Shown here: positions 50,344 to 59,068 of the stretch, one piece after another
Position numbering within the stretch: position 1 is the first letter of the stretch
Layout of the letters: each line of letters opens with the position of its first letter
Origin: Clostridiaceae bacterium
GTDB taxonomy: Bacteria; Bacillota; Clostridia; Lachnospirales; Lachnospiraceae
Assembly: GCA_910575795.1 (NCBI GenBank)
Contig: CAJTGE010000024.1
Location: 22,122-86,121, forward strand
Direction of reading: 5' to 3'
Length of the DNA stretch: 64,000 bases
Program-made: the position numbers and the translations under genes
Notes under the pieces: model-generated
What the model saw: the letters and a program-made list of their open reading frames with translations, nothing else
The model's database searches: none
Told to the model about the DNA's origin: nothing

Positions 50344-52059
50344 ATGGTTGGCCAAAAGACGGAAAACCTTCTGAATCTGTCGCTGGACGCGACGGAGGCG
50401 GAGCGGAGCAAATCGCCTGCGCTTGGCGAGGGGTATGACAGGGAGGACAGGCGCTGGGAGCTGATCGTCAAATATAACGGGGATCTGGAAGAGATAGAGG
50501 CCGCAATGCCGGAGATCAGGGCGTTTCCGCTGCTCGGCGGCTATGCGGTTCTAAGCGTTCCGGAGCCGTTTATCGAGTCTTTAGCCGCTTTTTCGCAGAT
50601 TGAATACATCGAAAAGCCGAAAAGGCTCTTTTTTTCTGTCAATAAAGCAAAGAGCGATTCCTGTATCACTCAGGTTCAGTCAGGCGGAGGCGGGCTGTAT
50701 TTAAGCGGGCGCGGGGTTATTACGGCTGTCATTGATTCCGGTATTGACTATTATCACGGAGATTTCCGGGACAGGGAGGGGAACAGCCGGATTCTGGAGC
50801 TGTGGGATCAAGATCGCGCGGCGGTGTACAGCCGGGAGCAGATTAATGAGGCGCTGAGAGCGGGAAGCCGGGAGGCGGCATTTCAGCTTGTCCCGTCGCG
50901 GGATGTGAGCGGCCACGGGACCGCCGTGGCCGGGATTGCGGCGGGAAACGGCCTGGAGGGAAACGGAACTTACCGGGGCGCGGCCTATGAGAGTGATCTG
51001 CTCATTGTAAAGCTCGGCGCGCCGAAGCCGGATTCATTTCCCAGGACTACGGAGCTGATGAGGGCCCTTGATTTTGTTGTGAGGCGCGCGGTTTACTATC
51101 AGAAGCCGGTTGCGGTGAACTTAAGCTTTGGCAATACGTACGGCTCCCACGACGGTACGAGCCTTCTTGAGACGTATCTGGATGCGGCGGCGGAAATGGG
51201 GCGCACGGTCATCGTAGCCGGGAGCGGCAATGAGGGGAGCAGCCGCGGCCACACCTCCGGCATACTTAAAAACGGGGAGAGCCGGATCATTGAATTATCC
51301 GTGGATGAATATGAGAGAGGGTTCGGCGTCCAGCTCTGGAAGCTTTATATTGATGATTTTTTTGTGGAGCTTATAAGCCCCTCCGGGCGTTCCTCGGGTC
51401 CTGTCTCGCCTGTCCTGGGCTCGCAGCGCCTTGCATTTCCGGGAACCACGGCGCTGCTTTACTACGGCGAGCCCAGCCCCTACAGCACGGCCCAGGAGAT
51501 CTATTTTGACTTTATCCCTTCGGATACGTATGTGGAGAGCGGGATATGGAAGTTCCGCCTGATCCCCCAGCGGATCGTGGACGGGAGTTTTGATTTGTGG
51601 CTTCCGTCAGAGTCTGCGCTGAACCGCTCGACGCGTTTTTTGTTCCCGACGCCGGATACGACGCTTACGATTCCTTCGACCTCGTCCAGTGTGATGACAG
51701 TCGGGGCGTACGATGACGCCACGCAGTCGTACGCCGATTTTTCCGGGAGGGGATTTACGCGGCTGGGTCATATGGTGAAGCCGGATCTCGTGGCCCCGGG
51801 GGTGAATATCGTGACGTCAAGGGCCGGAGGAGGCTATGCGGCGGTGACGGGGACTTCCTTTGCGGCGCCGTTTGTGACGGGGAGCGCGGGGCTTTTGATG
51901 GAGTGGGGGATCGTGGACGGGAATGATCCGTATCTGTATGGGGAGAAGGTGAAAGCATATCTGAGGAGAGGGGCAAGACAGATGCCGGGATTTGAGGTGT
52001 TCCCGAATCCGCAGGTGGGGTATGGGGCGCTTTGTGTCGAGGATAGTCTGCCGGGGTAG
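50344..52059 (+). CDS. Subtilisin-family (S8) serine peptidase
   Basis: A 571-residue subtilase. The catalytic triad is complete: Asp in VIDSGIDYYH, His in VSGHGTAVAGIAAG, Ser in GTSFAAPFVTG, with the oxyanion Asn in VAGSGNEGSS. An N-terminal domain of about 110 residues looks like an inhibitor-type propeptide, and a large insert (about 320-450) separates parts of the fold as in Csp-like germination proteases of clostridia. No signal peptide is visible, so it may act in the cell or spore. ATG 50344 has AGGGGG 7 bases upstream; the ATG at 50338 is too close to it. Confidence 0.88.
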   Translation: MVGQKTENLLNLSLDATEAERSKSPALGEGYDREDRRWELIVKYNGDLEEIEAAMPEIRAFPLLGGYAVLSVPEPFIESLAAFSQIEYIEKPKRLFFSVNKAKSDSCITQVQSGGGGLYLSGRGVITAVIDSGIDYYHGDFRDREGNSRILELWDQDRAAVYSREQINEALRAGSREAAFQLVPSRDVSGHGTAVAGIAAGNGLEGNGTYRGAAYESDLLIVKLGAPKPDSFPRTTELMRALDFVVRRAVYYQKPVAVNLSFGNTYGSHDGTSLLETYLDAAAEMGRTVIVAGSGNEGSSRGHTSGILKNGESRIIELSVDEYERGFGVQLWKLYIDDFFVELISPSGRSSGPVSPVLGSQRLAFPGTTALLYYGEPSPYSTAQEIYFDFIPSDTYVESGIWKFRLIPQRIVDGSFDLWLPSESALNRSTRFLFPTPDTTLTIPSTSSSVMTVGAYDDATQSYADFSGRGFTRLGHMVKPDLVAPGVNIVTSRAGGGYAAVTGTSFAAPFVTGSAGLLMEWGIVDGNDPYLYGEKVKAYLRRGARQMPGFEVFPNPQVGYGALCVEDSLPG

Positions 52060-52080
52060 AAATGAGGGGGGGATTTTGGG

Positions 52081-52132
52081 ATAATAAGCACAGTATTTTG
52101 TGGTATATTGTGTCGAATAAAGTGCTTATTAT
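52081..52132. repeat. 11-base perfect inverted repeat after the subtilase gene
   Basis: ATAATAAGCAC (52081-52091) and GTGCTTATTAT (52122-52132), 30 bases apart. It is A/T-rich and without a T run, so it is an operator-like site or weak terminator. The stretch to 52530 is A/T rich and holds short frames only, including a possible gene-end fragment at 52371-52435 (ending PIMKV); no gene is supported. Confidence 0.45.
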
Positions 52133-52530
52133 GTGTTAATTCAGGATAAATCGAATGAAATAAACATATGAGATATGAAAAGTGCAAATTGTATTTCAAA
52201 TACAGCAGTCCTATATCTAAGTAATTATAAAAAGACACCTGATAAAATGCGGTTCTTTCTGATGTTTGGGTAACTCTGTTATTTCCGCTTTGCTCTACTA
52301 AGCGAATTTGATAGCTTACAGCAAATTCATGAAATATGTGAATACCCAAAGTACAGAAAGAACCTAAAATGCGATATGTGATAAAAATGACGGGTGGCAC
52401 TGTAGAGTATGATGTGCCGATTATGAAGGTGTAAGAATATACTCTGGAAGATATTTTTTCAAAAGGCTTGTTGCTGTTAATTCCGTTTTATATTTTTTCA
52501 CATGAAAAGAATTTTAAGGTGTATAAATCG

Positions 52531-54031
52531 ATGTCATTTAGTTAAGTTCCAGGGCTAACTCCCGTATTAGGGATCTAACGTAACAGTTCAGGTTGTCTGA
52601 ACTTTTACGATCTAACCAAAATTTCTCACTAAATTATATTAAAAGGATTGACAAATTGTCAAAAATGTGCGGCCGCTTTCGCTACAGATTGTTTTTTAGA
52701 GGCAGCGAAAGCGGCCCTTGAATTGAATGTATCATTTTTCAATTCAAGGAGGTATTCATTTATGATACACGAATCAATCAAGGTTGCTTTTTCTGATGCA
52801 GTACACCATGTTGCATCCAATATTTCATCTTATGCGGCTGATTCGGACAAAGATCTGATCCGCAACAGGAAGATCGGGGCTGATAAACTTCTTTCTTTCA
52901 TGGTTTCCTGCGGCTCTTCCAGCACAAAACTGGAACTTCTTGATTTCTTTGGCCTTGGTTCAGACACTCCTTCTGCTTCTGCCTTTAACCAGCAGCGGGC
53001 AAAACTGAAACCGGAGGCCCTGGAAGCTCTTTTTCATCAGTTTAATTCTTCCGTCCAGGCTATGGAAAATACACCTGGCTACCGCTTCCTTGCTGCAGAT
53101 GGATCCACCTTTACCTTTTTCAGCAAACCTTCCTTTTCCTCCCCAGAATACTTTGTATCAGAAGGCCGCTCTGCAAAAGGCTTCTGCAGCATGCATCTGA
53201 ATGCCTTTTATGACCTGCAAAAACATACTTATTCTGATGCCCTCATCCAACCCGTCCGCCAGAAGGATGAATTCCGGGATTTCTGCGATACGGTTGACCG
53301 GCGCCGGACTCTGCCGGATACCAGGGATGTCTTTATCGGTGACAGAGGCTATTGTTCTTATAACAACATGGCGCATGTCATACACAAAGGACAATATTTT
53401 CTTTTCCGTACCAAGGACATCCATTCCAAAGGGCTTGTTGGGAATTTTGATTTCCCTGTTACAGATTCCTTTGATATTCAGGTAAATGTCACCCTGGCCT
53501 GCAGCAAAAAAAAGCAAATCCCAGTCAAAAAAGGCTTTTACAAACGCTTTGTGGATGCGGCCGCTTCCTTCGACTACATTAAATATGGTTCTCTGAACAC
53601 ATATGACTTATCATTCCGGATTGTAAGGTTTCCGATCGCGGCCGGTTCTTATGAATGCATCGTGACAAATTTACCGCCAAAAGAGTTCCCGTCTGAACGT
53701 ATCAAACTTCTATACCATACCAGATGGGGCATCGGGGGGCTTTCCGTAAACTGAAATATACAATCGGACTGAGCAACTTCCATGCTTATAAGCCGGATTA
53801 CAATAAACAGGAAATATGGGCAAAATTAACCGCGTACAACATGACAGAAACGCTTATCAACCATACAATTATAAAAAAGGGAAATACAAAGCAAGGAACC
53901 GATAAAACATCTCTAAAACCATTCCTGTCAAATAAATCCGAAACGATTCATCCGAAACGCCTTGTTTCCGACTGTTTAATTTCTACTTACTGGAATCTTC
54001 CCCTTTCGCCTAACCTTAACTAACTGACATT
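52531..54031 (+). mobile_element. IS4-family insertion sequence, probably inactive
   Basis: A 1501-bp element. Ends are inverted: ATGTCATTTAGTTAAG at 52531 and CTTAACTAACTGACAT ending at 54031 (one mismatch). No matching target duplication is seen in the flanks, which suggests later rearrangement. The transposase frame is broken near 53734-53739. The right end is also found at 29486-29500. Confidence 0.75.
52762..54023 (+). pseudogene. IS4-family transposase, frameshifted
   Basis: The frame from ATG 52762 (AAGGAGGT upstream) gives 330 residues of a DDE transposase: N-terminal IHESIKVAFSDAV, first Asp in FLAADGSTF, second Asp in VFIGDRGYCSYNN. At a run of six G (53734-53739) it slips into a short end. 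The expected continuation GAFRKLKYTIGL, normally just after the catalytic Glu region RWGIE, follows in the -1 frame (to 54023). A one-base deletion or a programmed -1 shift on the G run would explain it. The last 40 residues look decayed, which favours a dead copy. Confidence 0.75.
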
Positions 54032-55103
54032 GGAGAGCGATCAGCTTGCCAACAATAATATCCGCTATATTGTGCACACGGACATTACTCCTTCTGACGG
54101 ATGGCTCGATGCGTCGGTTTATGCGCAGGACAGCCAGGGAAAACGTACCCGTCTTATATCAGAGGGCGAGTACAACGATACCGAAAGGCGGGATCTGGAC
54201 GCAATGGCGGAGTTTGATGAGGATGGGGATGAGCAGCTTGAATACTATATAAGCTTTGCAATCAATAAAGATGTATTTGAAACAACGCAGTTTGATCGCA
54301 TTGAGGCTTATAAAGGCCGTTTTGACAGCGCGGAAGAAGCAAAGAAATCCGGAACCAATATAACGTCCCAGTTCTTTTCAAAGAATATGGAGCAGACAGA
54401 CGCCGGTTATCCGGAACCGGAGTATGACGAGCGGATTACGCTTGTGAGTTATCAGTCCGGAAAGGTAACCGGATGTATGGATTTGTGTGTAGGCTTATAT
54501 GAAAAATGGAAGGCGGGGGAAGGGGAGCTTGTGCCCCAGTTGTTTAAAAAAACGGAAGACGGCAGGATGGAATCGCTTTTCGCCCATTCTTCGCATACAT
54601 ATGACCATGAGGAGGAAGGCTGTGAGCGGTATACGGAAACGCTCACACTGAAAAATGCCTATTCTGCAAAGGAACGATATTGTCTGGAATTTAAGTGGTA
54701 TATCAGAGATTCAGAAGGGGATTCTTTTGATGGTTACGATAAGGTAACCGCCGCTTATCTGGGAGAGTACGCTTCTATAGCAGAGGCAAAGGCGGCGGGG
54801 ACGGCGGATATAAAGGAGTCCCTGTTTGTGCGGAGAGATTATGAGGCAGATTTTAGCAATGGCGTTCAATTTACGATCTTTATCGGGGAGGACGGCGCAG
54901 AGGGGCAGAAAATTTACCAGCCATGTATAAAGACCCGGGAAGCGCCGCCATACTACAGCGGCAATACATCCGTACAGTTTTATAGCGTGGCTGACGGGGA
55001 TGGGGAATCCCTTGCCTGCTATGTCCTGAATTGCGATGAGGATTCCTATGCGGACAGCAATTATATCACGATCCTTGTAGAGGAGCAGGCCCTGTTTACA
55101 TAA
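54032..55103 (+). pseudogene. 5'-truncated gene for a protein with two similar modules
   Basis: The reading frame enters directly from the insertion sequence end, so the native start and N-terminus are missing. About 355 residues remain. Two modules of roughly 110-130 residues are alike: each ends with a pattern like AYxGxYxSxxEAKxAGTxDIxxSLF (about residues 93-112 and 249-268). The protein is acidic, soluble-looking and without motifs I recognise. It is followed by a palindromic element and a gene fragment. Whether the remnant is expressed is unknown. Confidence 0.6.
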
Positions 55104-55110
55104 ACAGCCT

Positions 55111-55272
55111 AGAGCGTGTTTGAAAATTCATTCCTGGCATCTGCACGCGCCACTTCGCGGTATATTTGGGCCAAATTCACTTAACGCAGCCCGCTGCGCC
55201 GCGTTCAGTTGGCCCAAATCTCCCACAAAGTGGCACGCACAGCTACCAGAAAGCAATTTTCAAACACGCTCT
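55111..55272. mobile_element. 162-bp palindromic MITE-like element
   Basis: Perfect 18-base inverted ends (AGAGCGTGTTTGAAAATT and its complement at 55255-55272). The arms continue to pair (CCACTTCGCGG / CAAAGTGGCACG, TTTGGGCCAAAT / GGCCCAAAT) to a centre near 55192 (CGCAGCCCGCTGCG). No clear target duplication. It separates two gene remnants. Confidence 0.78.
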
Positions 55273-55273
55273 G

Positions 55274-55453
55274 GCAGATCCGGAGGCAGAGACAAGCGAA
55301 TCGGGCGGTATCAAATATTCGATCCGGGAAATTTTCCTGGACAGCCTGCACGACAATGTACATGATATTGCAGTATTTAATGCCGGTACGGATACTATTG
55401 AAGAGTTGTCAGTCAGTCTTTCCTCTGACGTATTGGAGCTGGATCCGTACTGA
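55274..55453 (+). pseudogene. Fragment of a gene interrupted by the MITE
   Basis: Sixty codons directly after the element encode a hydrophilic stretch with the beta-rich ending IAVFNAGTDTIEELSVSLSS before a stop. There is no start codon or ribosome binding site on this side. It looks like a piece of a surface-type domain left behind by element insertion or deletion. It could be a remnant of the two-module protein gene upstream or of a different one. Confidence 0.4.
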
Positions 55454-55677
55454 ACGCTGAAAGGAGGCCATGGGCTTCCGGCGTCGTTTTTGCAATTCCC
55501 CCTTGCCCATTCCATATAATCTTCCACTTCCCGTTCAACATTCCCCATCCCATGCATATATATAGATATAGCAAAGGGAACTGCCGCCCCGCCGCGCGCC
55601 CGCGAGGGCTCCCATCCATCTATTGCCAGCGCCGCGCGCGTCAAACCGGCAGTCCCAAAAGGAGAGGAGCAAATCAA

Positions 55678-55779
55678 ATGACTATCAAGCTGATTCAATG
55701 GTGCGCCAGGCCCGCGGTAAAGCGGTTTATCCTTTTCATCCTAATGGCGCTCACGATCATTCTCGGGCGAATAAATTAA
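55678..55779 (+). CDS. Small hydrophobic peptide
   Basis: A 33-residue peptide (start MTIKLIQWCARPAV, then KRFILFILMALTIILG) with one membrane helix and basic flank. AGGAGAGGAG lies 8 bases before ATG 55678 and a TATAAT box at 55515-55520, so translation is plausible. Such peptides include type I toxins and small membrane regulators, but no antisense RNA could be identified. The 290 bases that follow (to 56073) hold no clear gene; a TTGACA-like TAGTTGACAT and TATAATATAC near 55840-55870 may be the promoter of the next gene. Confidence 0.5.
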   Translation: MTIKLIQWCARPAVKRFILFILMALTIILGRIN

Positions 55780-56073
55780 GAATTTATTACAATTTTGGGC
55801 AAAAATGTGGATATTCTATGAACTTTATTTCGCATAGTTGACATATAATGGCAGTTATCATTATAATATACATAATATGCCGTAATATTGCCATTACGGG
55901 CTGAACCTTTGCCGGGCTGCACAAAAGAGCGCGCGGACAGGAAGCCGGCGGGCAGTTTGGGCGGACTGTGGGACAGGGAACCGGCGCGGGCCTGCGCAGA
56001 GCCATGAGGGCAGAGGGCAGGGGGAAAGCCGCGCCGAGCAGTCCGCATTCCGGTAAAATGGGGAGAGACACGA

Positions 56074-58881
56074 ATGAAGATGACAAGACACAAAAGGGCG
56101 CTGGCCATGATTCTGGGCCTGATTCTGGCATTTAGCCCATGTACGGCGGGAATGCCCGGCCGGCCGTTTATAAGCCTGGCAGAGGAGCGGGCGGCGACGG
56201 TTCATGCGACCAATTTAAATGTGCGGAGCGGCGCGGGAACCTCGTATCCGGCGCTTACAAAGCTGTCCTACGGCATGTCGGTTACCGTGCTGGGGGAGCA
56301 GCGGGGGACGGACGGAAACCAGTGGTATCAGATCCGTTTTACCGGGAGCAATGGAACGCAGATCACAGGCTACGTGTCCGCGCAGTATATCCGCTTTCCG
56401 TCCGCCGTCCAGACAGACGGCAATTTTGAGCAGTATATGGCGAGCCAGGGCTTTCCGGAGAGCTACAAGCAGGGCCTGCGGGAGCTCCACGCCCAGTATC
56501 CTCAGTGGCGTTTTACCGCATTCCAGACGAATCTTGACTGGAATACCGTGATAGCCAATGAGAGTGTGATCGGCCGCAACCTGGTGGCGAGAAATAATGT
56601 CTCTTCGTGGAAATCGACCGCGGCAGGGGCTTACGACTGGAGCACAGGGACATGGCCCGGTTTTGATGGCAGCTCCTGGGTTCAGGCTTCAGAGGATATC
56701 ATCCGCTACTATATGGATCCCAGGAATTTCCTCAATGAGAAATACATATTTCAATTTATGAAACAAAACTACGACAGCTCGATCCACACGCGGGCCGGGC
56801 TGGAGAGCATGGTGGCAGGCACCTTTCTGGCGGGAGGACTGTCCGGCGGCTCGGCGGGCGGTTCGTCAGACAGCGGTTCATCCGGAAGCGCCGCGCCCGG
56901 CGGCAATGCCCCGGGAACCGGGAGCAATACGGACGCCGGCAGCGCGCCCGGAAGCGGCCCGGCCGGGCCGGGAGGGGGAGATGCCTCCCAGGCGCCGTCC
57001 GCGTCCGATCCGTCGTCGCCGATCACGCCGGTGGCTTCCATAAGCGACCATGCGGTGGAGCTTGTGACAACCGCCTATGGCCCGGGCATGAATGCAGGCG
57101 GGTCGGGAACGCCGGATCCGGGCAGCGCCAATCCGGGCGGGGCGGAAACGACGGCGCCCGGCGCGGTTTCCGGAAGCGGCTCGTATGTCGATATGATTAT
57201 GAACGCGGCGGCGCAGTCCGGGGTCAGCCCTTACATCCTGGCATCCATGATTTTGCAGGAGCAGGGCAGCCAGGGAACGGGCCGCAGCATCTCCGGGACC
57301 GTGTCAGGGTACCAGGGATATTACAATTTTTTCAATATAGAATCCTACCAGTCCGGCTCCATGGGGGCCGTGGAGAGAGGGCTGTGGTGGGCCTCCCAGT
57401 CCGGCTCCTACGGACGCCCCTGGAACAGTGTCGAGCGCTCGATCCTGGGCGGGGCCCTCTGGTATGGGGACAACTATGTGAAACGGGGCCAGGACACCCT
57501 GTATTTGAAGAAATTCAATGTGCAGGGCTCCAATCTCTACAAGCACCAGTATATGACCAATGTGCTGGCCGCGGCGGCGGAAGGGCTTACGCTGGCCAAG
57601 ATTTCATCCCTTAAAACCACGGCCCTGGAATTTTCCATCCCGGTGTATCAGAACATGCCGGACACGCCGTGTGTGAAGCCGACGCTTGACGGCAGCCCAA
57701 ACAATAAGCTTTCCGGCCTTGGCGTGGAAGGCTTTGCCCTGACGCCCACTTTTAACCGGGATACGGAAGCGTATGATCTGATCGTGGATCCGTCCGTATC
57801 TTCCGTAGCGGTACAGGCATCGGCCATTGACGCAAAGGCGGTCGTGAGCGGCGTGGGCAGCGTGAACCTTCAGAGCGGGGTAAATGATATTACGGTTTCG
57901 GTCAAGGCAGAGAACGGGTCTGTGCGCAATTATGTGATCCATGTCGTGCGCCAGTCAAACGGACCTGTCTACTCCGGTTCAGCGGGAAGCGGTACAAGCG
58001 GAGGCGGTTCCGGAAGCGGCAGCGCGGGCGGGACAGCCGGCCCGGGCCCGGGAAGTCCCGGTTTGTCCGGCGGCCAGACCTCCCAGCCCCCCGCAGGCAG
58101 CGGTACGGACAGCAGTTCAGGGAGCGCCCCGCCGTCCACAGGAGGAGCGCCGGGGAACGGACAGGGCGCAGGCTCCGGTACGGGAGCAGGGTCAGGAACC
58201 GGGAGCGGCGGTTTCCCGGCGGTTCCGGGAACCGGGACGGTAAACGGCTTTGGCTCTGCCAATAATTCCTCTTCCCTGACGACGCCAAACGGAAATATCC
58301 TTTCGCCGTCCGGATCCGGAACCGGATCGCCAGGCGGCGCAAGCAGCGGCAGTTCGGGAGGCAGTCCGGCCCAGAATCCGGGCAACCCCGGCGCTGCAAA
58401 CCCGGGCGCCGCGGGCTCCGCAGGCACAGGTTCCGGAAATACGAATCCGGGCGGCACAGGCGCGGGCGGGGCAGGTTCCGGGAATGCGAATCCAGGCGGC
58501 TACCGGATCGTGAGCCCCGGGACAACGGCGGCTGACATCACATCCGCCCTGATCGCGGAAGGCGCGGGAAGCCAGGTAAAGGTGTGCCGCAGCGCGGGCA
58601 CTGACGCGTCAGGGGCCGTTGCGACCGGATACATGGCGTACGTTTACGGCGCGGATGGAACGCCGGCGGCTCAATACGAGATCGTTGTAAAGGGCGACAA
58701 TAACGGAGACGGAAAGCTGAGCATGCTGGATGTCCTGCGGGCCAGGCGGCATATTTTAAAGATGGAAACCCTGGCAGGGGCCAGTGAAAAGGCTGCGGAT
58801 GTCAACGGAAACGGCAGGATTGACATCATGGACATCCTGCTCATGCAGAAGGACATCCTGGGACTCGAAAAGATTCAGTAA
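56074..58881 (+). CDS. Secreted peptidoglycan glucosaminidase with SH3, cadherin-like and dockerin domains
   Basis: A 935-residue exported enzyme. Signal peptide 1-38 (LAMILGLILAFSP); bacterial SH3 domain about 45-110 (ATNLNVRSGAGTSYP); an N-terminal part of a glucosaminidase module 110-262; a Gly/Ser/Pro linker; the glucosaminidase-like core 370-520 with the likely catalytic Glu in ASMILQEQG; a cadherin-like beta sandwich about 545-640; a second long Gly/Ser/Pro linker; and a C-terminal type I dockerin about 874-932 with two calcium loops (GDNNGDGKLSMLD, DVNGNGRIDIMD). It would cut peptidoglycan glycans. The dockerin predicts docking to a cohesin, and the next gene encodes one. GGGGAGAGAC precedes the ATG. 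Confidence 0.87.
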   Translation: MKMTRHKRALAMILGLILAFSPCTAGMPGRPFISLAEERAATVHATNLNVRSGAGTSYPALTKLSYGMSVTVLGEQRGTDGNQWYQIRFTGSNGTQITGYVSAQYIRFPSAVQTDGNFEQYMASQGFPESYKQGLRELHAQYPQWRFTAFQTNLDWNTVIANESVIGRNLVARNNVSSWKSTAAGAYDWSTGTWPGFDGSSWVQASEDIIRYYMDPRNFLNEKYIFQFMKQNYDSSIHTRAGLESMVAGTFLAGGLSGGSAGGSSDSGSSGSAAPGGNAPGTGSNTDAGSAPGSGPAGPGGGDASQAPSASDPSSPITPVASISDHAVELVTTAYGPGMNAGGSGTPDPGSANPGGAETTAPGAVSGSGSYVDMIMNAAAQSGVSPYILASMILQEQGSQGTGRSISGTVSGYQGYYNFFNIESYQSGSMGAVERGLWWASQSGSYGRPWNSVERSILGGALWYGDNYVKRGQDTLYLKKFNVQGSNLYKHQYMTNVLAAAAEGLTLAKISSLKTTALEFSIPVYQNMPDTPCVKPTLDGSPNNKLSGLGVEGFALTPTFNRDTEAYDLIVDPSVSSVAVQASAIDAKAVVSGVGSVNLQSGVNDITVSVKAENGSVRNYVIHVVRQSNGPVYSGSAGSGTSGGGSGSGSAGGTAGPGPGSPGLSGGQTSQPPAGSGTDSSSGSAPPSTGGAPGNGQGAGSGTGAGSGTGSGGFPAVPGTGTVNGFGSANNSSSLTTPNGNILSPSGSGTGSPGGASSGSSGGSPAQNPGNPGAANPGAAGSAGTGSGNTNPGGTGAGGAGSGNANPGGYRIVSPGTTAADITSALIAEGAGSQVKVCRSAGTDASGAVATGYMAYVYGADGTPAAQYEIVVKGDNNGDGKLSMLDVLRARRHILKMETLAGASEKAADVNGNGRIDIMDILLMQKDILGLEKIQ

Positions 58882-58883
58882 AA

Positions 58884-59052
58884 GCTGGTACACCGTTTTT
58901 TAATTCCTCATATACTAAGACTCGCTATTTGCATCATTGCCGCGTTGTCGTCAGTCAACGCGGCCACCGCATCGCCTCCTTCCTCCGCCTTGCACTGATA
59001 CAAATATCAAGCGCTTAGTATATAAGGATTAAGAAAACGGTGTACAGCCAGC
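58884..59052. mobile_element. 169-bp palindromic element between the dockerin and cohesin genes
   Basis: Ends GCTGGTACACCG and CGGTGTACAGCCAGC pair, and the arms continue (TTTTTTAATTCCTCATATACTAAG / CTTAGTATATAAGGATTAAG). It fills the gap almost completely, starting 3 bases after the first gene stops and ending 17 bases before the next starts. A transcript through it would fold into a long hairpin that could limit read-through or stabilise one of the messages. Its sequence is unrelated to the other palindromes. Confidence 0.75.
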
Positions 59053-59068
59053 ACAGACAGGAGAAAGA

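Noticed and set aside
51834..52400. 188-codon - strand frame reaching from the subtilase end into the A/T-rich gap
   Set aside because: Half is antisense to the peptidase; the A/T-rich part has no recognised motif or start signal.
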